Positions 15,938 to 25,121 of a stretch of DNA of 41,296 nt are shown here, one piece after another; position 1 is the stretch's first letter; each line of letters opens with the position of its first letter. A program made the position numbers and the translations under genes. The notes under the pieces are model-generated. The model worked only from the letters and a program-made list of their open reading frames with translations. It did no database searches and was not told where the DNA came from. The stretch comes from Promethearchaeota archaeon (GTDB lineage: Archaea > Asgardarchaeota > Lokiarchaeia > Sigyniarchaeales > SOKP01), in NCBI GenBank assembly GCA_019058015.1, contig JAHLWH010000263.1, positions 1-41,296 of the forward strand, read 5' to 3'.

Positions 15938-17716
15938 ATGAAGGTTTGGATATTTACTTTTGAATATGCAGGTGTGGTTAAAGTTGGCGGATTAGGTGAA
16001 GTTCCGGCAAACCAAGCAAAATCCCTTAAAGATGAGTTAGATATTACAATCTTTATGCCTTCTCACGGTAAAAAAGATAATTTTCAATCAAGTTCGAATA
16101 TATTTGATTTAGGATTAAATTTTACAGGGGATTTTATCCCCTATGAGTTTGATATTCATATTTCACATACAAAATATGATATTTCACTACATAAAGTAGA
16201 AGTTAATGGAATAAATGTTATATTAGTTTCCGGAAGTAATGAAATTTCAAAAAAGATTTTAGAAGATCCACGTGTTTATAGCCCTGAAACCTTATCTGGA
16301 AAAATTGGATTATTTAGCTATGCAATTAGACATTATGTGGAATATTTAATTAAAAATAGACCAAATCAATTACCTGATATTGTGCATATTCATGATTATC
16401 ATCCATTCATATCTTATATCGCTATGAAACAGGAATTATTAAAACATGATTTAAATATTCCTTCTATGATTACATTTCATTTATTGACATGGCCAAGAAA
16501 AAATAAGCGTTTTATAAAAGCTTGCGGCATTGATGATACATCTCTGCAAATTTGGTTGGTTAATGAGAAAAAAAAATTATCATTTGGGGAGATTTTTGAA
16601 TTAGCAAGAAACAATGAACATATAAATCCTTCATTGGAAAAAATTTGCGCATTAATTGCAGATGTTATTACTTCTGTAAGTAAATCGTACTTAGAATCAG
16701 ATGTTATACCCAATCTTGGAGGAGATTTAATTATCCATAAATCAGATTTTGTATGGGATGGATGTGATTGGGATTACAATGAAATAATCACTGAGATTAA
16801 AAAAAATTTTTCTGAAGAAATTATAAATTTTACTGGTAATACAGATTATTCAAAAATATCTCGATGGGATATGAGAAACTTTTTATTAACACATAAAATT
16901 GAGAATATTCCTAAAAAAGAACCAATTATTACATCGGAAATCGTTTTAAAGGTTGTTAATTCTTTAAATGGAGTCTATCCAATACTCCAAGATCGAAAAG
17001 TTAAAGCTTTTAATGAAGATGGACCATTAATTCTAACTTCAGGAAGAATCTCACATCAGAAAGGAATAGACACTATTTTGGAATCAATTCCTCTAGTAAT
17101 TGAGAAAGTTCCTAATGCAAGATTTTTAATGCTTCTGATGCCCAACGAATATACTTTAGATGATGTACAAACTTATGCCGAATTTATGAAAACTTATCCT
17201 CAAAATCTTAGAATTTTATTTGGCAAATCAATATCAATTTATCACCTTGCCCATATTTGCGCAGATCTTTATTGTTGTCCTTCCAGATGGGAACCCTTTG
17301 GAATTACTGCGCTTGAAGCCATGTCTTCCAAAATCCCAGTAATCGCCACTAAAGTAGGAGGTTTTCAAGAATCCATAATCGACCTTAATAATGACTTAGA
17401 AATTGGGACAGGTATTCTAGTTAAGAAAGAAAATCCAGAAGAATTAGCTAATGCACTTGTTTCAATGTTAATCACTTCTGAAATTTGTAGATTGAAGAAA
17501 ACTAATGAAAGAATAACAGAATCTGAATTGAATTTAATGGCGCATGATGTTTTCTATCCTGCTCTAAGAAAGAAGGTATTAAAAGATAACCTTTATTATG
17601 ATAAGATTAAAGAGAATTGTCTGAAGAGAGTGGAGGAAAATTTTAGATGGAAAATAGTATCTCAAAAACTAATAAATATCTATAATAAATCAATAAAATT
17701 AATAAAAAATAATTAA
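15938..17716 (+). CDS. glgA: Glycogen/starch synthase (GT5)
   Basis: The 592-residue protein starts MKVWIFTFEYAGVVKVGGLG; K15-G18 form the KxGGL motif that binds the donor phosphates. It continues with HIHDYHPF (the HxHDW-type site), and the C-terminal Rossmann half has TSGRISHQKGIDTILESIP and EPFGITALE, the E-x7-E motif of retaining GT-B enzymes. GT5 adds glucose from ADP- or UDP-glucose to alpha-1,4-glucan. An insert at about 210-330 makes it longer than bacterial GlgA, as in other archaeal GT5 proteins. The DUF3795 gene follows after 15 bases. The GH57 gene at the left edge may act on the same polymer. The start fits, with no competing upstream codon. Confidence 0.9.
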   Translation: MKVWIFTFEYAGVVKVGGLGEVPANQAKSLKDELDITIFMPSHGKKDNFQSSSNIFDLGLNFTGDFIPYEFDIHISHTKYDISLHKVEVNGINVILVSGSNEISKKILEDPRVYSPETLSGKIGLFSYAIRHYVEYLIKNRPNQLPDIVHIHDYHPFISYIAMKQELLKHDLNIPSMITFHLLTWPRKNKRFIKACGIDDTSLQIWLVNEKKKLSFGEIFELARNNEHINPSLEKICALIADVITSVSKSYLESDVIPNLGGDLIIHKSDFVWDGCDWDYNEIITEIKKNFSEEIINFTGNTDYSKISRWDMRNFLLTHKIENIPKKEPIITSEIVLKVVNSLNGVYPILQDRKVKAFNEDGPLILTSGRISHQKGIDTILESIPLVIEKVPNARFLMLLMPNEYTLDDVQTYAEFMKTYPQNLRILFGKSISIYHLAHICADLYCCPSRWEPFGITALEAMSSKIPVIATKVGGFQESIIDLNNDLEIGTGILVKKENPEELANALVSMLITSEICRLKKTNERITESELNLMAHDVFYPALRKKVLKDNLYYDKIKENCLKRVEENFRWKIVSQKLINIYNKSIKLIKNN

Positions 17717-17731
17717 CAGAGGAAATATAAT

Positions 17732-18145
17732 ATGGAAGAATTGTTAAGATGGCACGGACCTTGCGGAATTTATTGTAAAGCTTGCCCTGGAATAAGATTT
17801 TATAACTGCAAGGGATGTCGAGAAGAAAAAGGTAAAATATCTAAATTTCCTACATGCAAAACTTATGAGTGTGTTATTAGTAAGGGATATGATTTTTGTT
17901 ATGAATGTAAAGAATTCCCTTGCGAAATGCTTATGCCTATCGTCAATTTTGAAATCTTTTTACCACATAATTCGAAAATCTATAACTCAGTTATGATAAA
18001 GAAATTAGGTTTAGAAGAATGGTCAAAGATTTGCGAAGAAAGAACCAATTATTATTATAAAGGAAAAAAAATTCGCTATGGTGGCGATCCACTTACCCTT
18101 GAAAAAAAAGATGCGAGTTTGTATAAAAAAAAGGAAAAAAAATAA
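17732..18145 (+). CDS. DUF3795-type cysteine-rich protein
   Basis: The 137-residue protein has the CGIYCKACPG and NCKGCREEKG pairs, then CKTYECVISKGYDFCYECKE and FPCEML. Twelve or so cysteines in CxxC-like pairs fit DUF3795, a small metal- or cluster-binding family of unknown role found in many anaerobes. It begins 15 bases after the glycogen synthase with a GAGG ribosome binding site, so the two are an operon, although no functional link is known. The C-terminus is lysine-rich. Confidence 0.78.
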   Translation: MEELLRWHGPCGIYCKACPGIRFYNCKGCREEKGKISKFPTCKTYECVISKGYDFCYECKEFPCEMLMPIVNFEIFLPHNSKIYNSVMIKKLGLEEWSKICEERTNYYYKGKKIRYGGDPLTLEKKDASLYKKKEKK

Positions 18146-18194
18146 TTGGTTTGACAAAAATAACAATATCTGTGAGAATTTAAGGGATTAAAAA

Positions 18195-18354
18195 ATGGTA
18201 AAAAAAATCCTTGCGACTGGTGCATCTGGTTCAACGGTTGGGGATACTTTTAAGGAGTAATATAGAAGAGAAGAATCTTGTTTATTCTAAAAGTGAAGTC
18301 ATAAATCTCTTTGAGAATTGCAACACCGACATGAACTATTTTTTACAATTTTAA
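18195..18354 (+). pseudogene. Remnant of an NAD(P)-dependent epimerase-like gene
   Basis: ATG at 18195 starts MVKKILATGASGSTVG, the classic N-terminal Rossmann fingerprint (TGASGxxG) of NAD-dependent epimerases and atypical SDRs. That frame ends at 18260. If the frame shifts at the GGGG run near 18240, reading continues GILLRSNIEEKNLVYSKSEV and reaches a TAA at 18352. So a frameshift cuts the gene and the rest (over 200 residues in the family) has been lost. This is the only sign of coding in the 240-base gap after the DUF3795 gene. Confidence 0.65.
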
Positions 18355-18385
18355 ATAGTTTTTTCTTTAAGAAAGAATGAAGTAA

Positions 18386-18997
18386 ATGTTATTTTTTGAT
18401 TTTGACCCGTTTAGTGGTTTTATAATGTCATTTAGTGACGTTATAGATATGATAATAAACATTTATATCATAATTCTGCCATGCATGAAAAATATATTTG
18501 CGACTATTTTTCTAATAATGGGAATCTTATTGATTTATAAGATCTTTTTCAAAAGGAGAAAGAATGTAAAAATTAAAACCGGATATTATCAACCTATTAT
18601 TCCAGAGACTTTATTAGGTATTTTTTATATAATACTTGCATGGGGGTTGTACTTTGATTTTATCTTAATCCTAATTATTAATATAGCCGAATTAGCTCCT
18701 CCACCCTTGATATTTTATATTATTGATTCACTTGGATCTTCTGGATTTGCTGATATATTTGCCCCTCTAACTTCAGAATGGCAGAATTTAAATAATCTCC
18801 AGCTGCTGGGCATGTTATTTATTGGAACTATATCTATTTTAGGTTTTATTTTATTAATTTTTGGAATTCTAGTATTTATCAATAAGGATCTTAAGGGAAA
18901 GAAAAATAGTTTTGGTTTGATAATTGGAGGTTTTGCAATTATTTTAATTTTGGGTTTATCTCCAGGAGCTTCTCTATTATTAATAAACTCAATATAA
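18386..18997 (+). CDS. Multi-pass membrane protein of unknown function
   Basis: The 203-residue protein is strongly hydrophobic. Likely membrane segments are at residues 20-55 (one or two helices), 72-98, 140-163 and 174-198. A basic loop FKRRKNVKIK follows the second segment, suggesting that loop faces the cytoplasm. No catalytic or transport motif was seen. ATG 18386 was taken as the start; the Met at residue 14 is an alternative. It lies about 100 bases before the MFS gene on the same strand and could be co-transcribed. I do not recognise the family. Confidence 0.6.
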   Translation: MLFFDFDPFSGFIMSFSDVIDMIINIYIIILPCMKNIFATIFLIMGILLIYKIFFKRRKNVKIKTGYYQPIIPETLLGIFYIILAWGLYFDFILILIINIAELAPPPLIFYIIDSLGSSGFADIFAPLTSEWQNLNNLQLLGMLFIGTISILGFILLIFGILVFINKDLKGKKNSFGLIIGGFAIILILGLSPGASLLLINSI

Positions 18998-19102
18998 GAA
19001 ATTCACTTTTTTTATTTCCGTGAATTAATTAAACCTTAAGAACGGAAATATTGGAACTGGTTAAAAAAAAAACTTTTCAGTTATGAATAATTTTCTTTAA
19101 TT

Positions 19103-20329
19103 ATGAGAAATCGCATTATTCTACTTCTATCGGTTTTTTTCCAAATGGCTGGAGGGATCTCATTTTTTACATATTATCCAAGATTTCTTTCAGCTCTTGG
19201 TGCTGATAATTTCTTCATCAGCTTTATTATTTCAATGATTTCATTAGCTTCTTTTATTTTTCCATCAATAATTGGCTTTTTTTCTGACAAATTTCAAACA
19301 AGAAAGAAGTTTATTATATACGGAATTATTGGGAATATAATTATTACAATTCCCATATTTTTTATAAGAATAGAATACATTTGGATTTATTTTCCTTTAA
19401 TTTTTATTAATGGGTTTTTTATTAATTGTTATGGCATGATTTATCCTTTATTTTCAGAAGTTTGTTTAAATGATTCAAAATGGATTTCTTATTACAATGC
19501 AGTTGTTGCTTCAGCATGGTTCTTTGGTTCTTTTTTTTGTGGAATATATGTAGATCTTATCGGAATTGAATATTTATTTTATTATTATACCTCATTTTTA
19601 TTAATCAGTTTTATTTTTTCTTTATTTATAAAAGAGAATAGAGAAGAAATATTTAAGTTAAACAAATCTTTGAAACAGAATAATCTTGTAAATGTTGATT
19701 TAGAGAAAACTCAACATGATAATATGTTAAATATGATATCTACTTCTCTTTATTTTGCATTATTTTTTAGAAATTTTGGAATTCGCCCTATTTTTAATGT
19801 ACTTGCGATCTTTTTTGCTTTAACTTTAACATCAGATACAGAAATCGGTTTTTTAATTAGTATAAATTTTTTACTTCAAATTGCCATTTCAGTTATGATT
19901 GGAAGAATCATTAATAAGAAAAACATGAAATTCATACTTATTTTAGGATTTATATTTAGCTCATTTGCTATGCTTGGATATTATTTCTCACGAGATTTCT
20001 GGGGTTTTCTAATTTCTCAATTACTAGTAAGCTTCAGTTATGCTGCCTTTTGGACAGCATCAATTATATATATCTCCCAAAACACTACACCTGAGAATAA
20101 GGGGCGTTATGTTGGTCTAGCAAACTCATTTTTTAGTTTAGGAAACTTTACGGGAAATATTTTTATTGGAATCCTATTAATGATAAATGATAATTTTTAT
20201 TTTACTATTCTCGTATTGTTCTTATTCCCAACAATTTCTGCATTATTTATCCTTTTTGGATTCAAATCAACTAAAACAATGGAAATTAAAAATAACCTTC
20301 ATTCCAAAAGGGAAATAATTGCTGGGTAA
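19103..20329 (+). CDS. Major facilitator superfamily (MFS) transporter
   Basis: The 408-residue protein has about 12 hydrophobic helices. The loop between helices 2 and 3 reads GFFSDKFQTRKKFII, the MFS signature motif A (GxxaDrxgrRk). The second half has a related loop after helix 8 (GRIINKKNMKFILI) and ENKGRYVGLANSFFSLGN near helix 11. The N-terminus FFQMAGGISFFTYYPRFLSALG is like proteins annotated as MFS sugar or drug carriers. Substrate is unknown. Its last 44 bases overlap the convergent helicase gene. Confidence 0.85.
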   Translation: MRNRIILLLSVFFQMAGGISFFTYYPRFLSALGADNFFISFIISMISLASFIFPSIIGFFSDKFQTRKKFIIYGIIGNIIITIPIFFIRIEYIWIYFPLIFINGFFINCYGMIYPLFSEVCLNDSKWISYYNAVVASAWFFGSFFCGIYVDLIGIEYLFYYYTSFLLISFIFSLFIKENREEIFKLNKSLKQNNLVNVDLEKTQHDNMLNMISTSLYFALFFRNFGIRPIFNVLAIFFALTLTSDTEIGFLISINFLLQIAISVMIGRIINKKNMKFILILGFIFSSFAMLGYYFSRDFWGFLISQLLVSFSYAAFWTASIIYISQNTTPENKGRYVGLANSFFSLGNFTGNIFIGILLMINDNFYFTILVLFLFPTISALFILFGFKSTKTMEIKNNLHSKREIIAG

Positions 20330-22255
20330 TTGCACCCTTTTTATCAGGTATAACTTCAATTTCATCTCTAAGCCAAGATGATATCCATTTCATTTTGTCT
20401 TTAAACCTATTATCTAGAAATATTATTGCTCCCTTATCATCAAGTTTTCTAATTGGACGACCCGCAGCTTGGTTTGCCCTCTCAATGGCTGGATAAAGAT
20501 AGGCAAACTCCCAACCTCGATTACGAAAAACCTTATCATAATATTTAATTTTTGCATTAACTCGTGGCGTAGGGACATGATACGGGAAACCAGCTATAAC
20601 AACAGAATTCATGAATTCAGCAGGATAATCTTCTCCTTCGCTGTTTCGACCACCGCATACCCCTAAGAGCACCGCTCCATTATTTTTTCCTTCACTTTTA
20701 AAATTTTCAATCATTATTGCATTTTCAGCTGCAGAAATATTTGAATCTTCAATATACAATTTTTTATTGTATTTTTGAACTATTTGCTCAATATCTTGGG
20801 TTAAAAGGCCTTTAAGTACATTGTAAGATGCACAAAATATACCTACATTTCCCGGGGTGCAATAAATCACTTCTTCAATTTTATTAACCATCTTTTTATA
20901 TGTTTGAGCGCCTCTATTTACTTTTTTTGTATTTATGTTCTCAATGATTAAAGCTTTAATATTATTTTTTGGGAAGGGGGATGGTGATACAATAACTTTA
21001 CTTGTTTTCCCGGTTTCATTTAATCCCATTAAATTAGTATATACGTAAGGGTTTACTGTACCAGAGAGACTCAATGTAGAAAATGCATTCTTAAAAACAG
21101 GAACGGTTATTTCTCGAGGATCTAAAGCCACAATCTCCATAGAAATGTTTTTATTGCCTTCTCGTGTCGTCCTTAGATTATAACAAAAGAAAAATCGTTC
21201 ATTATCTAAGACTTCTAACCATTTTAACCAATATTTTGCGATTGATCCGATATAATCGCGTTGAACTAATCCCTGACTTGATTTAATTTCGGCTACATAA
21301 GAACTAAATTCTTTCAACTCTTTTATTAAAATTTTAAAGCTGTTTAAATCCTTTAATCCTATCTTTTCATAAAGATTTTTTACCAAAATCTCTGGATTTA
21401 ATTCGCGCTCCTCTACGTTAAGATTTGTTTTTTTGTTTTCCAGATGAGCAATTAAAATTCTTATTAAATTTATCATATCCCTGTCGGCATTGTACAATTC
21501 TAAATCTTTTAAAGCTAACTTAAGAATAAACGGGGATATTCGCTCAGAATTTACTTGCGTAGCCATACTTAAGATATTGTGGCATTCATCATTTATTAAA
21601 ATACAGTTGAATAGATCTTTATTTATAAATTTTAAGAAAATCTCCTTTATATCAGGATTAAATAGCCAGTGATATGAACAAATTACAATTCCCACTTTTT
21701 CTAATAGAAGTTTGCTTAAGAAATACGGACAGTACCCCGCTCCACCTGCAAAACTAATAATCTCATCAGCATCACATGGTTCTATTAGAAGCTTTTTTGC
21801 AATTATCGAAATATCTTCGGTTTTACCTAGATCTTTCATTAATTTTGAATAATATTTACAATTCTTATTTTTTCTTAAATCTCTGCAAACAGAAATACTA
21901 TCATGAGGCGATAATTTGAGTTGAAGCAGAGTTTTATTAAGACACATTTCATGCCGTCCTTTAATGCTAATTCCATTGATTGGTCTATCAAATTTGTTTT
22001 TTGATAAAAATTTTGTAATTTTTTTTAATTCTCTGAGTGCTCTGAAATTTTGTGTGTGAGTTCTGCAAAGATATATAATCTTTAAGCCATTTTCAAGAGC
22101 TAAGGGTAAAATGCTACTGAGAGCAATTATTGTTTTTCCAGTACCATTGGGAGCGACTAAAATAATGTTCTTTCTTTCTTTGACACAATCACTAATTTCT
22201 TTTGTATTTTCCTCTTGTCCTTTTCTAAAGGCTTCATAAGGGAAAAAGGTTGCAT
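20286..22255 (-). CDS. XPD/Rad3-type (DinG-like) 4Fe-4S DNA helicase, start disrupted
   Basis: The open minus-strand frame runs from just after a TAG at 22290-22292 down to 20286 and encodes FFPYEAFRKGQEE (Q motif region, near 22219-22247), APNGTGKT (Walker A, 22133-22154), the cluster cysteines in HEMCLN, SVCRDLRKNKNC and GYCPYF, DECH (motif II, near 21580) and QAAGRPIRKLDDKG (motif VI). This is a superfamily 2 helicase of the XPD group, which unwinds DNA 5' to 3' in repair. No ATG, GTG or TTG precedes Walker A in frame. ATG 22255 in the next frame reads MQPF and joins the helicase frame if one base is added to the A5 run at 22243-22247. Either the assembly lacks a base or the gene is frameshifted. 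The first in-frame ATG (21947) would lose Walker A and give a dead enzyme. Confidence 0.82.
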
Positions 22256-22414
22256 ATTTAAATACGATAAATTTACACCATTTAAATTTCTAAATACTAT
22301 GTAATAAATAATTTGATTAAAATATAAAATATATTGAATGAGGGATTAGTAAATTAGTAAAAATAAAACTTATAAAGAAAAATTAAAATAATTCAAAGTT
22401 ATCTATTTAATTAA

Positions 22415-23278
22415 ATGCCGGAAAAATATTATTTAAACTCAACCAAACTTCTTATACAGAAAGATATCCTCCTAAAAACTTCAATATTTTTGATAGGTTT
22501 TTTATTAATTTTAGTGCAGAATTGGATAAACCCAATTTTAATTTTATATCCTATTGTCTCGTTTAGTTTTTCATTATTTTTTCAAATAATAGAGTCTAAT
22601 AAGAAAATCACGAAAATAGAGGATTCTATTATATCTTATAACCCTTTTGGAGGAGAAGGGGGAAACTCAAATATATTGACCATATTTTCATATTTGCAAA
22701 TGCTTTTAATCTTTACAGCAGGGTTAGATTCATTATTCCATCCACAATTAGTAGATAATTTTTTCTTGTTTTTTCTGATCCCCCTTGTATTTTTATATGG
22801 ATTTGAATTCTTTTTGCTCCTTATTAAAGTTCTCAATAAAGCAATAATTGAAATTGATTTAAAGAATTTTAAGAATCAAATAAAACAAAATTCTAAAAGT
22901 AAGACGAATAAAGATGTAATATCATTTATTGAGATTAAGAGATTTAAAAAATATTCTCTTTACAACCTTATTTTGTTCATTATAATTCTGATTTTTACAT
23001 TGGGCATGTCATTCTTAGCATTCTTCGGTCAAATACTGGCGTTACCATTTTATCTCCCCGGAACCGGTATTGAAGGTTCTCAACCCGTTAATATTTCTTA
23101 TGGACTATATCTTAGCGTAATTATGCCACCAATCTACACAATTTGGTTTTTGTATCAGATCTATAAAAATATAATAGATTTTTCTCATGATTCCGCAGAA
23201 AAGGTTATTAATAATATAACCGATGATTCAAAAAAAGCAGTAATATTAAATTTTCTTAATTTTAACAAAAATAATTGA
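22415..23278 (+). CDS. Six-helix membrane protein, unknown
   Basis: The 287-residue protein has likely membrane segments at about 20-37, 38-58, 86-108, 112-135, 182-208 and 228-248. Between helices 2 and 3 is a loop with NPFGGEGGNSN; between helices 4 and 5 is a basic stretch (NFKNQIKQNSKSKTNKDVIS). The C-terminus is soluble. There is no known motif. The Ras-like GTPase starts 88 bases downstream on the same strand, so the two may be co-transcribed, and this protein could anchor the GTPase at the membrane; that is a guess from position only. Confidence 0.6.
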   Translation: MPEKYYLNSTKLLIQKDILLKTSIFLIGFLLILVQNWINPILILYPIVSFSFSLFFQIIESNKKITKIEDSIISYNPFGGEGGNSNILTIFSYLQMLLIFTAGLDSLFHPQLVDNFFLFFLIPLVFLYGFEFFLLLIKVLNKAIIEIDLKNFKNQIKQNSKSKTNKDVISFIEIKRFKKYSLYNLILFIIILIFTLGMSFLAFFGQILALPFYLPGTGIEGSQPVNISYGLYLSVIMPPIYTIWFLYQIYKNIIDFSHDSAEKVINNITDDSKKAVILNFLNFNKNN

Positions 23279-23366
23279 TTATAAATTTATAAATAACATA
23301 AATATTTTCCATATATTATAGAAGAATCATTCATCTCTAATAGGTATAATAATAAAAAATTCGAAA

Positions 23367-23900
23367 ATGAGCAATAAGCCCTTATATGTATTTAAAATTG
23401 TTGTTCTAGGTGAAGGTGGCGTAGGAAAGACCACAATGATCCGCCGGTTATGTTACCAAAAATATATGCCCCAAAAGCTCACGATAGGCGCGGATTTAGC
23501 TTCTTACGACTTGAAAATTGATGATAATCCTTTTAAATTACAGCTCTGGGATTTTGCGGGAGAAAAGAGGTTTAGATTCTTCCTTCCTTCTTATTGTAAA
23601 GGTGCAGTAGGCGCTCTCTTAGTATTTGACCTCGCGAGATATTCAACCTTTAAAAAATTGAATGAGTGGTATGAGATAGTAACTCAAAATTCAAAACACC
23701 TTTCTATTATTTTAGTTGGTTCTAAATGCGATTTAGTGAAAGATAAAGGTGCAATTGATTTTGAAGAAATAATAGAATTTCAAAAATCACATAATATTGA
23801 AGGCTATATTGAAACTTCGTCTAAAACAGGGGAAAACAATAAAGATGTCTTTGAACTTCTAGTAAGAAAAATTATAAATAAGATGGATAAAAATAAATAA
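23367..23900 (+). CDS. Ras/Rab-like small GTPase
   Basis: The 177-residue protein is a complete small GTPase. P-loop G15-T22 reads GEGGVGKT; the switch I threonine is T39 in KLTIGAD; switch II is WDFAGEKRFR at 61-70; the base-recognition motif is SKCD (119-122) in place of NKxD; and the last motif is ETSSKTG near 149-155. The glutamine that speeds GTP hydrolysis (Q61 in Ras) is a glutamate here, E66, common among Asgard small GTPases. No C-terminal cysteine is present, so it is not prenylated; membrane attachment would need another protein. Asgard GTPases of this class are thought to work with longin and roadblock partners, two of which are encoded in this window. Role unknown. Confidence 0.93.
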   Translation: MSNKPLYVFKIVVLGEGGVGKTTMIRRLCYQKYMPQKLTIGADLASYDLKIDDNPFKLQLWDFAGEKRFRFFLPSYCKGAVGALLVFDLARYSTFKKLNEWYEIVTQNSKHLSIILVGSKCDLVKDKGAIDFEEIIEFQKSHNIEGYIETSSKTGENNKDVFELLVRKIINKMDKNK

Positions 23901-23939
23901 AGAAATTTTAATAAAAAAAGGAAAAAAAAAAATTAGGGT

Positions 23940-24884
23940 TTATTCACTCATAAAATATTTCAGATCTTCAAGTGTGAGACCCAAATAATGTATTTTTGCC
24001 ATATCAGTTCCGAGTAATGTCTGAATATTTTTTCTCTTCTTTCTATTCGTGAGTTCTTTCAACTTTGTTAAATCTGGAGTCTTATTCGCAATTTCGATCT
24101 GACCCCCTTTTATTGCGGCATCAATAAGATCTTGACCTGTTTTATTTCTAATAATTACAAGAGTTTCTTCTTTTACTGCACCCATTGTTCCAACTGATAA
24201 ATCTGAATGTTCGGCTGCGAAATCCACGCAAAATTTACAACCCGGCAACCCTCCAGAAGCGCACATGAACCCAATCTTTAATGTTGTATAATTTGCCCCA
24301 GTACTAAACGGAGAAAGCATGACTTTACTAACTCCTGTAAGGTGGCACGGATTTCCAAGAAACCCAATTTTGTTAGCACCATTTTCCCATGCTTCACCGA
24401 TACCAGTGACTAATGGACCTGCTAATTGAAGGCTTCTTTCGGGGATATATTTTTTAGCTTCTTTAGTATCTTTTACGACCACCGGGATATTATTATTTTT
24501 TCCTTTAATTTTCGTAGCATCCTTAGGTAAAACCATTGCGTCAATCATTTTTTCAGAAAATGCTACTTCAATTAAACCTAGTAAAACAGAATTCGCTTTT
24601 TTGGTTTTTACAGAGATTATGTCTTTATAAAACCCAAGAGCCATATCTGCTCTTTTCTGACCAAAAAGCATTTCATCCATTTTTCCTAATGGAAGGTCTG
24701 TTCTAGGACAACTATTATAACATAAACCGATTGTTTCTTGGCATTCAAATTCAAATTGTGGAAGTCCGACATCATCATACGCTATATGGTGACAAAAAGC
24801 TCCGCAAGTACCACAATGGGCACATTTTCCGTTGTAAATAACTTCAGTCTCCAAATCAGGAGAAGATTTTTCAACTTTTAACAT
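23940..24884 (-). CDS. FrhB-like coenzyme F420 hydrogenase/dehydrogenase beta-subunit protein
   Basis: The 314-residue protein starts with a ferredoxin-like segment (CAHCGTCGAFCHH), followed by CYNSCPRTDLPL. Next are the flavin and F420 blocks of FrhB: GLIEVAFSEKMIDAMVLPKD, FLGNPCHLTGVSKV and GFMCASGGLPGCKFCVDF. FrhB proteins hold FAD and 4Fe-4S clusters and pass electrons between F420 and a partner. It is convergent with the GTPase gene. No frhA or frhG is beside it, so it is likely a stand-alone F420 oxidoreductase module or linked to partners elsewhere. The small winged-helix gene lies upstream on the same strand, 33 bases away. Confidence 0.85.
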   Translation of the reverse strand: MLKVEKSSPDLETEVIYNGKCAHCGTCGAFCHHIAYDDVGLPQFEFECQETIGLCYNSCPRTDLPLGKMDEMLFGQKRADMALGFYKDIISVKTKKANSVLLGLIEVAFSEKMIDAMVLPKDATKIKGKNNNIPVVVKDTKEAKKYIPERSLQLAGPLVTGIGEAWENGANKIGFLGNPCHLTGVSKVMLSPFSTGANYTTLKIGFMCASGGLPGCKFCVDFAAEHSDLSVGTMGAVKEETLVIIRNKTGQDLIDAAIKGGQIEIANKTPDLTKLKELTNRKKRKNIQTLLGTDMAKIHYLGLTLEDLKYFMSE

Positions 24885-24917
24885 TTCTTATCCACTTTAA
24901 TCTATAATTGAATATTT

Positions 24918-25121
24918 TTATTTTAAATATTGACTGCAAGAATCTTTAATTCTACGCCTTAAATGGCCTGGTTCTTTCCATACAATCCATGTACCTCCAG
25001 ATTTCCTAAAATTTAAGTGATAATTATCTTCAATTTTGAAAAGAACCTTTTTAATGTAAGTCCAAGATAAATTTGTGTTATCTTTAATTTCTTTAATTGA
25101 AACTGGATGATTTTCTTCCAT
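24918..25121 (-). CDS. Small winged-helix protein, probably extends further upstream
   Basis: From ATG 25121 the product has 67 residues, starting with a helix (PVSIKEIKDNTNLSWTYIKK) that ends in a wing-like GGTWIVWKEP. The upstream frame stays open to a TAA just before 25217 and reads SPSGYDKIIKFFNN, a natural first helix for a winged-helix domain, so the real protein is probably longer. No standard start codon lies in that stretch (only CTG and ATA/ATT). The gene precedes the FrhB-like gene and may regulate it. It has no metal or ligand motif. Confidence 0.5.
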   Translation of the reverse strand: MEENHPVSIKEIKDNTNLSWTYIKKVLFKIEDNYHLNFRKSGGTWIVWKEPGHLRRRIKDSCSQYLK

